Shown one piece after another: positions 17,866 to 27,445 of a stretch of 64,000 bases of DNA. Position numbers and translations under genes: made by a program. Origin of the DNA: DASUHT01 sp038230835 (GTDB lineage Bacteria; Actinomycetota; Thermoleophilia; Gaiellales; JAICJC01). Where the stretch lies: assembly GCA_038230835.1 (NCBI GenBank), contig JBBRMM010000004.1, forward strand, positions 124,001-188,000, read 5' to 3'. Numbering within the stretch: position 1 is the first letter of the stretch; each line of letters starts with the position of its first letter. The notes beneath the pieces were generated by a model. It was given only the letters and a program-made list of their open reading frames with translations, had not been told where the DNA came from and ran no database searches.

Positions 17866-18733
17866 GCGCCGATCCGCGGTGGCGGCACTGGTCGCCGCGA
17901 ACCTGCTCATCGCGTCGTCGTTTCCTGCCTCGGTGGTCGCACTGAGGGGATGGGACCCGGTGCTATTGACCAGCCTGCGGTTCGTGGTCGCGGCGGCCGC
18001 GTTCGGGCCGCTCGCGGTGCGCGCGCTACGAAGCTGCACCCGCTCACAGGTGGTGCGGCTGGCGACGCTCGCATGCCTGGGCCTGTGGTTGCAGATGGTG
18101 CTGATCTATGCCGGTATCAACGCCTCGAAGGCAGCCATCGCGGCTGTCATCGTCGGCCTGGAGCCGGTGCTGATCGCGCTGTGGGCGGCGCTGCTGGTGG
18201 CCGAGCCGTTCACCCGCCGGCGAGCTGCCGGGCTGTGCGTGGGACTGGTCGGATCGGTGCTCGTGGCGGGTCTCGGTTCCGGAGCAGCACATCCTCTGGG
18301 GCTGGCACTGCTGCTCGGCACCGCCCTCACCTGGTCGTGGTACACGGTGGCCAGCAAGGCGCTTCTCCGCAGCATGTCACCGGTCGAGCTGACGGCGTCG
18401 GTGAGCGTGCTCGGCGCGGCCTTTGGCATCGTGCCGTCGATCGTCGCGATGTCGTCGTTCGGAGGATGGCACTCACCCGGCCCGGCGCAGTGGGCGGCGA
18501 TGCTCTACCTCTGCGTCGGAAACAGCGTGCTCGGCTACCTGCTCTGGAACCGCGCACTCCACGTGCTGCCGGCCGCGGCGGTGGGGTCGACGCTGTACGC
18601 CCAGCCGGTGCTGGGCGCCGGCCTCTCGTGGCTCGCGCTGCGCGAGCACCTGCCGGGCACGTTCCTGCCAGGATCGGTGCTGGTGCTGGGCGGCGTCTTC
18701 ATCGCCACCCGCCGGTCGCGCGCCGACCCGTGA
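17858..18733 (+). CDS. EamA/DMT-superfamily transporter
   Basis: 291 residues with about ten hydrophobic helices arranged as two five-helix repeats, typical of the drug/metabolite transporter family. TTG 17858 overlaps the GST-like stop. Members export amino acids, nucleobases or toxic metabolites; nothing in the sequence identifies the substrate. The last helix is followed by a short basic tail. Confidence 0.9.
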   Translation: MPERRSAVAALVAANLLIASSFPASVVALRGWDPVLLTSLRFVVAAAAFGPLAVRALRSCTRSQVVRLATLACLGLWLQMVLIYAGINASKAAIAAVIVGLEPVLIALWAALLVAEPFTRRRAAGLCVGLVGSVLVAGLGSGAAHPLGLALLLGTALTWSWYTVASKALLRSMSPVELTASVSVLGAAFGIVPSIVAMSSFGGWHSPGPAQWAAMLYLCVGNSVLGYLLWNRALHVLPAAAVGSTLYAQPVLGAGLSWLALREHLPGTFLPGSVLVLGGVFIATRRSRADP

Positions 18734-18736
18734 CGG

Positions 18737-20311
18737 TCACAAGACGAGGCCGTAGCAGTCGCGGCGAGGGTCGCCGGCGGCCTCCAGCGTGCCGTCGGCG
18801 GTCCGCGAGACCGCGTTTGCGCCGCCGAAGTACAGGTTCAGCCCTTCGAACCGGTTCACGTTCTCGTCCCACGACTCGAGCCGGTCGAGCTCGGCCGGAT
18901 CCAGGCCGCCTTCGCAATCCAGCCGGTCGCCCTCGACGTGGACACGCGGGTGCGTGACCGCATCGGCCACGCTCATGCCGTGGTCGACGACGTTCACGAC
19001 CACCTGGAGGATGGCGGAGCGCAGACGGTTCGACCCGCTCGATCCGAGCACCAGCCGCAACCTGCCGTCGCGGCTGACCACGCTCGGAGCCTGCATGCTG
19101 GTCAGCCGGACGCCCGGGCCAAGGTGGCGACCCGCCGACAGATCCTCCTCACCCATCATGTTGTTCAGGTGCAGCCCGGTGCCGGGGACGATCACTCCCG
19201 AGTGGCAGCCGTTGGACGCGGTGTAGGCAACGGCGTTCCCATCGCCGTCGACGACCGAGATGTGGGTGGTACCGGCGTCAGACCGCAGCGCCCCAGCCGG
19301 CTGCGGGACTCCGGCCAGCGCTGCGCGGACAGCCGCTCGACCGCGTTCGACCGACGCACTTGAGAGCAGATGACGGGTCAGCCCACCGCGGTGGAGCAGC
19401 CGCTCGAAGCGGGGGTCGCGCATGCGGGCAGCCGCGCGCATCGTCTCGGCCAGGGCGAGCAGCGAGCGTGCATCCCCCGGGCCGGTCGGCTCGTCCAGCT
19501 CGTGGAGCACGGCCAGCATGTAGGCGATCAGCGAGCCGCCCGACGACGGCGGCGGATTCGTGGCCAGCTCGTGCCCGTTGTGGGCGACTCGCAGCGGCCG
19601 CCTCCACACCGGGCGGTACCCGGCCAGGTCCGCCAGCGTCAGTCGGCCGCCGGTGGCGTGCTGGTGGTCGACCATCGCCCGGGCCAGTCCCCCGGTCGTG
19701 AACTCCGAGGGACCGCGCTCGGCCAGCGCCTCGATCGAGCCTGCCAGGTCGGGCTGCCGGATCGTGTCGCCGACCCGGGTGAACTTCCCCGCCGGCGAGA
19801 ACACCGCGCGCGCCTCGGCGGTGTGCGAGAGCACCACCTCGATGGCACGGATGACGGCGAACTGGCCCGCGTTCGTGACCACGCCCCGCTGAGCGGCCTC
19901 GGCCGCGGGCAGCAGCAGGTCGCGCCAGGGCAGGCGGCCGTAGCGACGGTGCGCCGCGTGCAGGCCGGCCACCACCCCGGGAACGGCGCAGGCCGCCGCG
20001 CCGATGTGGAACACCTGGGTGGTCTGCTGGTCGAACGGCACATCGACGGCCTCGACGTCGGCCAGCCGCCGGTCGTCGGGAAGATCGGCACCCGGGATGG
20101 CGGTGAAGCAGTCGAGCACGTTGGCCTGTCCGTCCGAGGCCCTGCGGATGAGCAGGAACCCGCCGCCGCAGGGCCCGGTCAGCGCCGGCTCGGCGGCCCA
20201 CGACATGACTCCGGCGGCGACGGCGGCGTCAACGGCGTTCCCGCCCGCCTCGAGCGCCCGCGCACCCGCGCGGGCAGTCAGTTCATGGCCGGCTGCGACA
20301 GCACCTCTCAT
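18737..20311 (-). CDS. ggt: Gamma-glutamyltransferase family protein
   Basis: 524 residues. The autoprocessing nucleophile lies in AGTTHISVVD, giving a small subunit from about residue 345. GGNAVDAAVAA, GPCGGGFLL and GSSGSNRLRSAI are family hallmarks. No signal peptide is visible at the chosen ATG 20311, so this enzyme would be cytoplasmic, unlike secreted Ggt. The ORF is open upstream to 20614, but that region lacks family similarity. It cleaves gamma-glutamyl amide bonds; the true substrate could be another amide. Confidence 0.88.
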   Translation of the reverse strand: MRGAVAAGHELTARAGARALEAGGNAVDAAVAAGVMSWAAEPALTGPCGGGFLLIRRASDGQANVLDCFTAIPGADLPDDRRLADVEAVDVPFDQQTTQVFHIGAAACAVPGVVAGLHAAHRRYGRLPWRDLLLPAAEAAQRGVVTNAGQFAVIRAIEVVLSHTAEARAVFSPAGKFTRVGDTIRQPDLAGSIEALAERGPSEFTTGGLARAMVDHQHATGGRLTLADLAGYRPVWRRPLRVAHNGHELATNPPPSSGGSLIAYMLAVLHELDEPTGPGDARSLLALAETMRAAARMRDPRFERLLHRGGLTRHLLSSASVERGRAAVRAALAGVPQPAGALRSDAGTTHISVVDGDGNAVAYTASNGCHSGVIVPGTGLHLNNMMGEEDLSAGRHLGPGVRLTSMQAPSVVSRDGRLRLVLGSSGSNRLRSAILQVVVNVVDHGMSVADAVTHPRVHVEGDRLDCEGGLDPAELDRLESWDENVNRFEGLNLYFGGANAVSRTADGTLEAAGDPRRDCYGLVL

Positions 20312-20409
20312 ACGGCGAATAGTACGCGGCGGCCGGCATCGGCACCCGCCGGCGACCGGATTGCCGGATACGATTCGGCCGGTTTGGACACGGCGACGCG
20401 GATGACGGC

Positions 20410-21516
20410 GTGAGCGGGGCCGGTGGGCGCACGCCGAGCCGGCGCCGCCTGCGGCGGTGGGTGATCGGGCTCTCCGTGCTGAGTGCGGCGTCGCTGCTGA
20501 TGGTCGGGGGGGTGCTCGGCTACTGGTACCTGTACCTGCTCGCGCCGGCGGGCAACCCGTTCGACCGTGGCCCGTTCCTGGTCGGGCTCGGCGAGCGCTC
20601 GGCGGCACTCGCATGGTCGCTTCCGGGGCACCGCACGGTGAGATTGCTCGCCGTCTCCCCGGCCGGCCAGGTGGTGGTCGCGAACGGAGGGGCGTTCTCC
20701 AGGCTCACCCCCGGTACGCGGTACGCGTGGACGGCGTCGATCGACGGCACCGGGCGGGCATCCGGGTCGTTCCAGACCGCCCCGATCAACCTCACCCAGC
20801 CGGTCACCTTCGCCGTGATCGGGGACTATGGGGCAGGCAATGCGCAGGAGTGGGCGGTGATGCGCACGGTCACCGCGGAGGATCCTGCGATCGTGCTCTC
20901 GGCCGGCGACAACAGCTACCTGCTCTCGCTCCCGCAGCTGCTCGACCGCAACATCTTCCAGCCGCTGCACGATCTGATGGCGTCGGCCCGGTTGTGGGCC
21001 ACCGAAGGCGAGCACGACCTGTTCCTGCGCGACGGCGCGTACACCACCGAGGCGCTCCACCTTCCGGGGACGGGAGGACGCTACGTCACCGGCTACGGCC
21101 CGATCCAGATCGTCGCCCTGGGGCTCCAGGCGGACGCCGGCGCGATCCCCTTCGCCCGGCAGGCGCTGGCCGAACCGGGGTACCAAGCCCGCCTGATCCT
21201 CGTCCACCGCCCGATCCAGCCCGGAAACCCGATCCTGCCGGTGCTACACAGCGCGCATGTGATCGCGATCTTCGCCGGCCACCTTCACCGCTACGAGCGG
21301 CGGATGGTCGGGGGAGTCGAGGAGTTCACGGTCGGGACCAGCGGCGAGGGCCCCGGGGCCGCCCAGTTCACGCGGGCCAGCCCCGACGCTGCGATCAGCA
21401 TCGAGAACTACGGATCGCTGCATGTCGTGCTCTCGGCGCGCCAAGCCGCCTACGCGTACGTGGACATGACCGGGAACGTGCTCGACCGGTTCACCGAACC
21501 GCTGCCGCCGGCATAA
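20410..21516 (+). CDS. Membrane-anchored metallophosphoesterase (purple-acid-phosphatase-like)
   Basis: 368 residues from GTG 20410. A basic N-terminus and one hydrophobic helix (residues 17-44) anchor the protein, followed by a fibronectin-like region and the phosphoesterase domain. Metal motifs in order: GDYG (about 137), GDNSY (about 166), GEHD (about 199) and GHLHRYER (about 290). The usual GNH(D/E) motif has Glu in place of Asn, an atypical metal ligand. The catalytic domain is predicted outside the membrane. It converges with ftsZ. Confidence 0.85.
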   Translation: MSGAGGRTPSRRRLRRWVIGLSVLSAASLLMVGGVLGYWYLYLLAPAGNPFDRGPFLVGLGERSAALAWSLPGHRTVRLLAVSPAGQVVVANGGAFSRLTPGTRYAWTASIDGTGRASGSFQTAPINLTQPVTFAVIGDYGAGNAQEWAVMRTVTAEDPAIVLSAGDNSYLLSLPQLLDRNIFQPLHDLMASARLWATEGEHDLFLRDGAYTTEALHLPGTGGRYVTGYGPIQIVALGLQADAGAIPFARQALAEPGYQARLILVHRPIQPGNPILPVLHSAHVIAIFAGHLHRYERRMVGGVEEFTVGTSGEGPGAAQFTRASPDAAISIENYGSLHVVLSARQAAYAYVDMTGNVLDRFTEPLPPA

Positions 21517-21529
21517 GAGCCCGCGTCGC

Positions 21530-22747
21530 TCAGCTCTGGTTGAGGAAGCTGGGTGGCTCCAGGTCGGGCGGCGTCGCGGCCGGCACGTCGGCGATGCTGG
21601 TCGGGCGCGACGGCAGGGTGCGCGGCGAGTCCCCCGGCAACGCGAATCCGGTGGCCACCACGGTCACCCACAGCTGCCCGGCCAGGCGCTCGTCCACGCT
21701 CGCTCCGAAGATGATGTTGGTCTGGTCGTCGGCGGCTGCACGCACCACCTCGGCCGCCTCGTTGACCTCGTGCAGAGCCAGGTCGCTCCCACCCGAGATC
21801 GACAGCAGGATGCCGCGGGCGGCGCGCACCTGATGGTCGATCAGAGGGCTCTGAATCGCCCGCGACGCGGCCTCGTTGGCACGATTGGCTCCGGTCGCCA
21901 TGCCGATCCCCATCATCGCGCTGCCGGCGTTGCCCATGATCGTGCGCACGTCGGCGAAGTCGAGGTTGATCAGGCCCGGCAACGTGATCAGGTCGCAGAT
22001 GCCCTGCACGCCCTGGCGCAGGACGTCGTCGGCGACCTGGAACGCCTCCACCAGCGGAGTCCCCTTGTCGAGTACCTCGAGCAGGCGGTCGTTGGGGATC
22101 ACGATCACGGTGTCGGCTGCGTCGCGCAGCGCCTGCACGCCGGCGTCTGCCTGCAGCGAGCGCCGAGCCCCTTCGAAGCGGAACGGCGAGGTGACGATGC
22201 CGACCGTCAGCGCGCCCACCTCACGCGCGATCCGGGCGACCACCGGCGCGGCGCCCGAGCCGGTGCCACCGCCCTCGCCGGCGGTGACGAACACCATGTC
22301 CGACCCTCGCAGGACAGTCTTCACGCGATCATGGGAGTCCTCGGCGGCCACTCGGCCCACCTCCGGGTCGGCACCCGATCCGAGGCCCTGGGTCTGTTCG
22401 CGCCCGATGTGTATCTTGGTCGGCGCGTTGGACATCTGAAGCTGCTGAATGTCGGTGTTGACGGCGATGAACTCGACGCCCGTGACACCGGCATCGATCA
22501 TCCGGTTGAGCGCATTGCAGCCGCCGCCGCCGACCCCGACCACCCGGATCACCGCCAGATAGGGGGCGCCGGCCGCGCGCGGGGGCCCGCTGTCACCGCC
22601 GGTCTCGGGCAGATCGACGACTTGCGGCCGGCTGCGCACCGGCTCATCGGTGGGCGCAGCGGCCGGCGTGTCCGCGGCCTCGCTGCTCTCGGTCGCCTTG
22701 AACAGCTGGGCGAGCGGGCCGTCACGCATGCTATGGCGTTTTGCCAT
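21530..22747 (-). CDS. ftsZ: Cell division GTPase FtsZ
   Basis: 405 residues. The GTP-binding signature GGGTGSG, the N-terminal GVGGGGCNALNRM loop and the T7 loop NLDFADV are present, and the C-terminal tail ends with a D-x-x-P-x-F-L peptide (DLEPPSFL) of the FtsA/SepF-binding type. It polymerises into the Z-ring at midcell. The N-terminus before the GTPase domain is about 60 residues, rich in Ala, Pro and acidic residues, much longer than usual. ATG 22747 is chosen because of a strong GGAGGTG 7 nt upstream; it overlaps parA by 17 bp. It sits outside a dcw cluster, so a second ftsZ elsewhere is possible. Confidence 0.93.
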   Translation of the reverse strand: MAKRHSMRDGPLAQLFKATESSEAADTPAAAPTDEPVRSRPQVVDLPETGGDSGPPRAAGAPYLAVIRVVGVGGGGCNALNRMIDAGVTGVEFIAVNTDIQQLQMSNAPTKIHIGREQTQGLGSGADPEVGRVAAEDSHDRVKTVLRGSDMVFVTAGEGGGTGSGAAPVVARIAREVGALTVGIVTSPFRFEGARRSLQADAGVQALRDAADTVIVIPNDRLLEVLDKGTPLVEAFQVADDVLRQGVQGICDLITLPGLINLDFADVRTIMGNAGSAMMGIGMATGANRANEAASRAIQSPLIDHQVRAARGILLSISGGSDLALHEVNEAAEVVRAAADDQTNIIFGASVDERLAGQLWVTVVATGFALPGDSPRTLPSRPTSIADVPAATPPDLEPPSFLNQS

Positions 22748-23492
22748 TACGCAGCACCTCCCCCGCCAGGTCGCGATATGCCTTGGCGGCGTTGCCCTTG
22801 GAATCGTACTTGAGCACCGAGGTGCCCTTGACCGGCGCCTCGGCATAGCGGATGGTCTTGCGGATCTTGGTCTCGAACACCAGGTCGCCGAAGTTCTCCT
22901 GCAGGATCTCGATCGCCTCCCGTGCATGCAGCGTGCGGCCGTCGAACATGGTCGGCAGGATGCCCCTGATTCGCACGTCGGGGTTCAGGTTGTCGCGGAT
23001 CATGGTCAGCGTGTTCTCGAGCTGGATCAGACCGCGAAGCGACAGGTACTCGCACTGCACCGGGACGATCACGCCGTCGGCTGCGGTCAGCGCGTTGATC
23101 GTCAGGAGCCCGAGCGACGGCGGCGTGTCGATGAGGATGAAGTCGTATTCGCCGCGAACCGGCAGCAGAGCCTTCTGCAGCGCCCGCTCCCGCCCGATCA
23201 TGGACGACAGCGCGAGCTCCGCGCCGGCGAGGTCGATGCTGGACACGGCCAGGTCGATCTCGCGGCCGCGGATGATGTCGACGATCGGCGTCTTGTGCAC
23301 CAGCACGTCGAACATCGAGCGCTCCATGTCGTCAGGGTCGAGTCCCTGGCTCATGGTCAGGTTGGACTGCGGATCGAGGTCGACCGCCAGCACCCGCTTG
23401 CCACGTTCTGCAAGCGCGACGCCGAGGTTCAGCGTGGTGGTCGTCTTGGCGACCCCGCCCTTCTGGTTTGCGAGGGCGATGACCTGACCCAA
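22731..23492 (-). CDS. parA: ParA/Soj-type partition ATPase
   Basis: 253 residues. The deviant Walker A motif KGGVAKTTT near the N-terminus and the DLDPQSN and IDTPPSLG motifs are classical for ParA/Soj. It dimerises on DNA with ATP and positions chromosome origins with a ParB partner, but no parB or parS-like site is seen nearby. The start TTG 23492 follows AAGGAG at good spacing. The gene overlaps ftsZ, so translation of a positioning ATPase and the division ring protein is coupled. Confidence 0.9.
   Translation of the reverse strand: MGQVIALANQKGGVAKTTTTLNLGVALAERGKRVLAVDLDPQSNLTMSQGLDPDDMERSMFDVLVHKTPIVDIIRGREIDLAVSSIDLAGAELALSSMIGRERALQKALLPVRGEYDFILIDTPPSLGLLTINALTAADGVIVPVQCEYLSLRGLIQLENTLTMIRDNLNPDVRIRGILPTMFDGRTLHAREAIEILQENFGDLVFETKIRKTIRYAEAPVKGTSVLKYDSKGNAAKAYRDLAGEVLRNGKTP
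22755..22761 (-). promoter_or_regulatory. Shine-Dalgarno sequence fixing the ftsZ start
   Basis: On the - strand GGAGGTG lies 7 nt before ATG 22747, inside the parA coding sequence. The alternative ATG 22729, just after the parA stop, has no comparable ribosome-binding site. Confidence 0.7.
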
Positions 23493-23724
23493 AGCATCTC
23501 CTTGTACTCGTGTCAAGAATGGTCGCACGTCCGGCTCACGGCCGGCGTGCATGGCGGCAGCGGAATGCATCGGGGCGTTGTTCGCCCATAACCAGTCTAA
23601 TCCTGCCGCCCCGCTGCACACGCGGACGCGCGCCGTTCAGAGGCTGAAGCGGCCGACCGGACCGTCCAGCCGGCGGGCAACCTCGGCCAGGTGCGCCGAG
23701 GAATCCGCCAACCCGTGGGCCCGT

Positions 23725-24837
23725 TCAGGTTTCGTCGAGGTGGCTGCGCTGCCCAGTCGCCCGGGCAACCTCGATCCGTTCGCGCGGGGTCGGGTGCGAG
23801 CCGCTGAGCAGATGCCGCAGGCGAGGCGGATCGAGTTCTGACAGGTTCTGCCGCACCAGCCGCTCGAACGCCTGGGCATACGTCTCGCCCTCCCCCGTCA
23901 CGGCCACCGCGAAGCGGTCGGCCGCCCACTCCCGGCGTCGCGAGTACCACGCGCCCATCGGCGTCAGCACGGTCGAGGCGAGTCCGTAGCCGAGCGCCGC
24001 GGCCGGCAGCGCGTCGAGCCTGCCGGCGCCGTGGGGCGCCAACCAGCGCACCGATGCCCAGCAGCCCGCCAGCCCGGCGCCGGTCGTGAAGCCACCCATG
24101 GCCAGCAGCCTCCAGACGTCGCGGTGGGCGTGATGGCCGAGCTCGTGGGCGAGCACGACACGGGTGCGGGCGAGCGCCGCGTCCGGGCTCTCGTCCTGCT
24201 GTTCGGTCAGGGTGTCGCCGACGTAGATCCGCAGCGTCGGCCCAAGGCCGGCAACCATCGCGTTGGCGGCCGATGTCTTTTCGCCCATCCGCAGCAACCG
24301 TAGCTCTCGCACCGCCACACCCGACTCGCGGGCCAGGCGCCACAGCTCGTCGGCGAGGCGGCCGTCCACGAGCGGCTCGCTGCGCAGGAAGATCGGCAGC
24401 AGCAGCACCGGGAAGGCGATCGCCAGCACAAGCGACAGCACCAGCACCGCGCTCCAGGCGGCCAGCGGCCAGCCATGCGGCCAGGCACGCTGGAAGGCAA
24501 CCAGCCCGCCGACCACCAACGCACCGAGCGCACCCCCGACCAGGCCGGCCTTGACCCGGTCGGCGAACCATCCCCGGCCGGTCTGGCGGGACAGTCCGTA
24601 CCTCCGCGACAGACGGTACCCCGCGCGCCCGGGCACCAACTCGAGCACCCACAGCGCGGGGCCGAGGAGGCCCAGCGACCACCAGCCGCCGATGCGCCCG
24701 GCAAGCGCGGTGACGGCAACCAGGAGGATGGTCGAACCGACCGCCGAGAACCTGCCGATCCTGCGCCGAGCCCGGTTGTAGGCGCGTGCCTCGCGCTGGC
24801 GCAGAGGGTCGTCGGCAGCCTCGGCGCGGTCGTCCAC
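23725..24837 (-). CDS. M48 family membrane metalloprotease (Ste24/HtpX-like)
   Basis: 370 residues from GTG 24837. Several transmembrane segments (about residues 34-51, 54-70, 96-115, 127-150) precede and surround the HELGHH zinc motif (about residue 235), with a second metal ligand in REWAADRFA and a C-terminal SHPTPRERI. It would degrade or process membrane proteins. Upstream of parA on the same strand, but a gap of about 230 bp without genes separates them. Confidence 0.88.
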   Translation of the reverse strand: MDDRAEAADDPLRQREARAYNRARRRIGRFSAVGSTILLVAVTALAGRIGGWWSLGLLGPALWVLELVPGRAGYRLSRRYGLSRQTGRGWFADRVKAGLVGGALGALVVGGLVAFQRAWPHGWPLAAWSAVLVLSLVLAIAFPVLLLPIFLRSEPLVDGRLADELWRLARESGVAVRELRLLRMGEKTSAANAMVAGLGPTLRIYVGDTLTEQQDESPDAALARTRVVLAHELGHHAHRDVWRLLAMGGFTTGAGLAGCWASVRWLAPHGAGRLDALPAAALGYGLASTVLTPMGAWYSRRREWAADRFAVAVTGEGETYAQAFERLVRQNLSELDPPRLRHLLSGSHPTPRERIEVARATGQRSHLDET

Positions 24838-24860
24838 GGTCGCAGACTACAGTCGCGCGG

Positions 24861-25616
24861 ATGCACGCACTCGAGCTGATCGGGATGGGGGCCTGGTGCT
24901 TGGTCGTGGCCACGGTCGGGGGTGCGCTGGGGCTCGTGCTGGGCAACATCCGGCTGCCCCTGGTGCTCAGCCTGGCGTCGTCGCCGGCGGCCGGCGCCGG
25001 CGCCAACATCGGCATCTCAGGTGTCTCGGCAGCGGCCGGGTCGGTCGCACACATCCGGGCCGGACGGGTCAACTGGCGGCTGGCGGCATGGATGGCGCCA
25101 CCGTCGGTGGCGGGAGCGATCGCAGGGGGTTACGTCTCCGGACGGATCCCCGGCCGTCTGCTGCTGGTGCTGATCGGCGCGCTGCTGGTGTACTTCGGAG
25201 CGCGCATCCTGCGTCCGAACCAGGCTCCCGGACAGCGGCTGACCGACGGCAGGCTGGACATCCGCCAGGCGGTCATCGCAGGCCTCTGGGTGGGAGTGCT
25301 GGGCGGAATGATCGGGCTGATCCTGGGCACGCTGCGGCTCCCGGCGATGATCCGCCGGGTCGGCGAGACCACCGAGCGGGCCGTCGGCACCAACCTGGTG
25401 GTGGGCCTGTGCGTGGGCATCGCTGGTGTGGTCGGCCACGTGCCCGCGGGGGTCGACTGGCGACTGCTGGCGATCGGCGGACTGGCATCGATTCCCGGCG
25501 CCGCGATCGGTTCACGGCTGACCGGGCGGCTCTCCGAGCAGCGGCTGATGCGGGCAATCGGGATCGTCCTGCTGATCTCCGGAGCACTGACCCTGGCGCA
25601 CGCGGTCACCGGTTGA
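24861..25616 (+). CDS. TSUP-family permease (TauE/SafE-like)
   Basis: 251 residues with about seven or eight hydrophobic helices and two internal repeats, each with a G-x-x-x-G-x-x-L-G motif (GGALGLVLG and GGMIGLILG). Family members export sulfite, sulfoacetate or related small anions. The substrate is unknown; there is no adjacent sulfur gene. ATG 24861 is 23 bp from the divergent M48 gene. Confidence 0.85.
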   Translation: MHALELIGMGAWCLVVATVGGALGLVLGNIRLPLVLSLASSPAAGAGANIGISGVSAAAGSVAHIRAGRVNWRLAAWMAPPSVAGAIAGGYVSGRIPGRLLLVLIGALLVYFGARILRPNQAPGQRLTDGRLDIRQAVIAGLWVGVLGGMIGLILGTLRLPAMIRRVGETTERAVGTNLVVGLCVGIAGVVGHVPAGVDWRLLAIGGLASIPGAAIGSRLTGRLSEQRLMRAIGIVLLISGALTLAHAVTG

Positions 25617-25625
25617 GCGAGGAGG

Positions 25626-25838
25626 TCACGCCTCGCCGGCGATGACCAGTCCGAGCATCAGGTTGGCCACCACCAGCGGGATCACGCAGTACTCGGTGCG
25701 TACGACCCCGGTCACGCCCAGCGGCAGCGCGATCACCACTGCCGCCACGTATGAGAGGACGGTGATTGCCGCCAGCAGCGGGTAGAGCGCCGCCAGTGGC
25801 CCTCGACTCCCACGCCCAGATACCTCGGGAACCGCCAC
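25626..25838 (-). CDS. Small two-helix membrane protein
   Basis: 70 residues, GTG 25838, with AAGGAG 9 nt upstream, a strong indicator of translation. Two hydrophobic helices (residues 16-40 and 51-67) are joined by a short polar turn. No recognised family. It converges with the TSUP permease at 10 bp. Confidence 0.6.
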   Translation of the reverse strand: MAVPEVSGRGSRGPLAALYPLLAAITVLSYVAAVVIALPLGVTGVVRTEYCVIPLVVANLMLGLVIAGEA

Positions 25839-26012
25839 GTTTTCACGCTCCTTCAGACCGATCGCGTACTCCGACGCTGATCAGGATACTCCGGTACACC
25901 CTTCCTGGGGTGTCGCCGCGTATCGGGATGACCGATTCTGCCCGTGTCCCTCTCCATCTCGGCTCGGCCTCGCATCCGCGCCGTCGCTGGAACCCGCTCC
26001 ATCACCGCGAGG

Positions 26013-26270
26013 ATGGTTTCCATGTCGCTGCACAGCTCTCCGATTCATCTGCCTCCGAGTGGCGTTCGCAGCGAGCATGATCTGCGCCGGCAGTTGCGGG
26101 CGTGCCTGGAGAAGTGCGAGCGATTCGAGCGCGGGCTGCGGGAGGCGCACCGCTACGCATACGGGCACACGGACACGGCTGACCTCGTTCGACTCAAGCG
26201 AGTGCTCTCGGCGACCGGGTTCCCGAAGAACCTGTCGGACAAGGCGGCCGGTGCGACTGAGGACGTCTGA
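26013..26270 (+). CDS. Small hypothetical helical protein
   Basis: 85 residues from ATG 26013 (ATG 26022 is equally possible; GCGAGG precedes). The sequence R-x-x-L-R-x-C-L-E-K-C-E-R-F predicts amphipathic helices, with two Cys spaced four apart. No recognised family. The frame extends upstream to 25944 without a good ribosome-binding site. Confidence 0.4.
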   Translation: MVSMSLHSSPIHLPPSGVRSEHDLRRQLRACLEKCERFERGLREAHRYAYGHTDTADLVRLKRVLSATGFPKNLSDKAAGATEDV

Positions 26271-26299
26271 GCGCAGCATCGGCTTACGCCTCCACCTCC

Positions 26300-27445
26300 T
26301 CAGCCAAGCCCCCGCAGCAACTCCCGCGCGATCACAATCCGCTGAATCTGGTTCGTGCCCTCGTAGATCTGGGTGATCTTGGCGTCGCGCATCATCCGCT
26401 CCACCGGATACTCCTGCATGTAGCCGTACCCGCCCAGGACCTGGACGGCGTCGGTGGTGACGCTCATCGCTGCGTCCGAGCAGGCCAGCTTGCACATCGC
26501 CGACAGCTTCGTCAGCTCGGAGCCATCCTCGCCGGCGTCCAGCATCGCCCCCACCCGGTAGAGCAGCCCGCGGGCACCCTCGACGGCGGTCGCCATGTCC
26601 GCGAGCATGAACTGCAGCCCCTGCTGCTGGGCGATCGGCTTGCCGAAGGCCTCGCGCTGCGTGGCATACGAGGCAGCCTGGTCGAGCGCCGCCTGCGCGA
26701 TCCCCAGCGCCTGTGCGGCGATCCCCGGTCGGGAACGGTCGAGCACCCGCATCGCGATTCTGAAGCCCTCGCCGTCGCCGCCCACCAATCGGTCGGCCGG
26801 AATCCGGCAGCCGTCGAGCAGCAACTCGCCGGTGGTCGATCCCTTGATCCCCATCTTGGGCTCGATGCGGCCGACCGAGAAGCCGGGATCGTCGTCGTGC
26901 ACCAGGAATGCCGAGATGCCCTCGTCGGAGCGGGCGAACACCACGTAGGTCGTGGCCACGCCGGCGTTGGTGATGAATCGCTTGGTGCCGTCGAGCACCC
27001 AGTCGCCACCGTCGCGCCGCGCGCTGGTGGTCAGCGCTTGTGCGTCGGAGCCGGCTCCGGGCTCGGTCAGCGCATAGGCGGCGATCCACTCGCCGCTCGC
27101 CCAGCGGGGAACGTACTCGCGCCGCTGCTGCTCGCTTCCGGCCAGCAGCACCGGCAGGCCGCCGAGCGCCTGCACGGCGAGGATCAGGCCGACGGTCGCA
27201 TCCGCCCAGGATAGTTCCTCGACCGCGCGCAGATGCGTGAGGAACCCCGTGCCGGTGCCGCCGTAAGCCTCCGGGAAGGAGAGTGTGAAGACCTCGTTTT
27301 GGCGCAGCAGCTCGACGGCGTCCCAGGGGAACTGGGCGTTGTGGTCGACCTCGGCCGCACGCGGCGCGATCCGCTCGCGGGCGAGCGTGCGCACAGCCTC
27401 CACGAGCAGATCCTGCTCCTCGCTCTGGGGATACAGGCTCGTCAT
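26300..27445 (-). CDS. Acyl-CoA dehydrogenase
   Basis: 381 residues. Motifs in order: ALTEPGAGSDA (FAD), W-V-L-D-G-T-K-R-FITN, GGYGYMQEYPVER and the C-terminal QIYEGTNQIQR with the catalytic Glu in YEGT. It is closest in style to short-chain or branched-chain acyl-CoA dehydrogenases. Its ATG overlaps the stop of the M24 peptidase gene as ATGA; the dehydrogenase is the upstream gene. Physiological substrate unknown. Confidence 0.94.
   Translation of the reverse strand: MTSLYPQSEEQDLLVEAVRTLARERIAPRAAEVDHNAQFPWDAVELLRQNEVFTLSFPEAYGGTGTGFLTHLRAVEELSWADATVGLILAVQALGGLPVLLAGSEQQRREYVPRWASGEWIAAYALTEPGAGSDAQALTTSARRDGGDWVLDGTKRFITNAGVATTYVVFARSDEGISAFLVHDDDPGFSVGRIEPKMGIKGSTTGELLLDGCRIPADRLVGGDGEGFRIAMRVLDRSRPGIAAQALGIAQAALDQAASYATQREAFGKPIAQQQGLQFMLADMATAVEGARGLLYRVGAMLDAGEDGSELTKLSAMCKLACSDAAMSVTTDAVQVLGGYGYMQEYPVERMMRDAKITQIYEGTNQIQRIVIARELLRGLG

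Noticed and set aside
20312..20614. N-terminal extension of the gamma-glutamyltransferase that could hold a signal peptide
   Set aside because: Sequence is Arg/Pro-rich, lacks a hydrophobic core and overlaps the divergent phosphoesterase gene.
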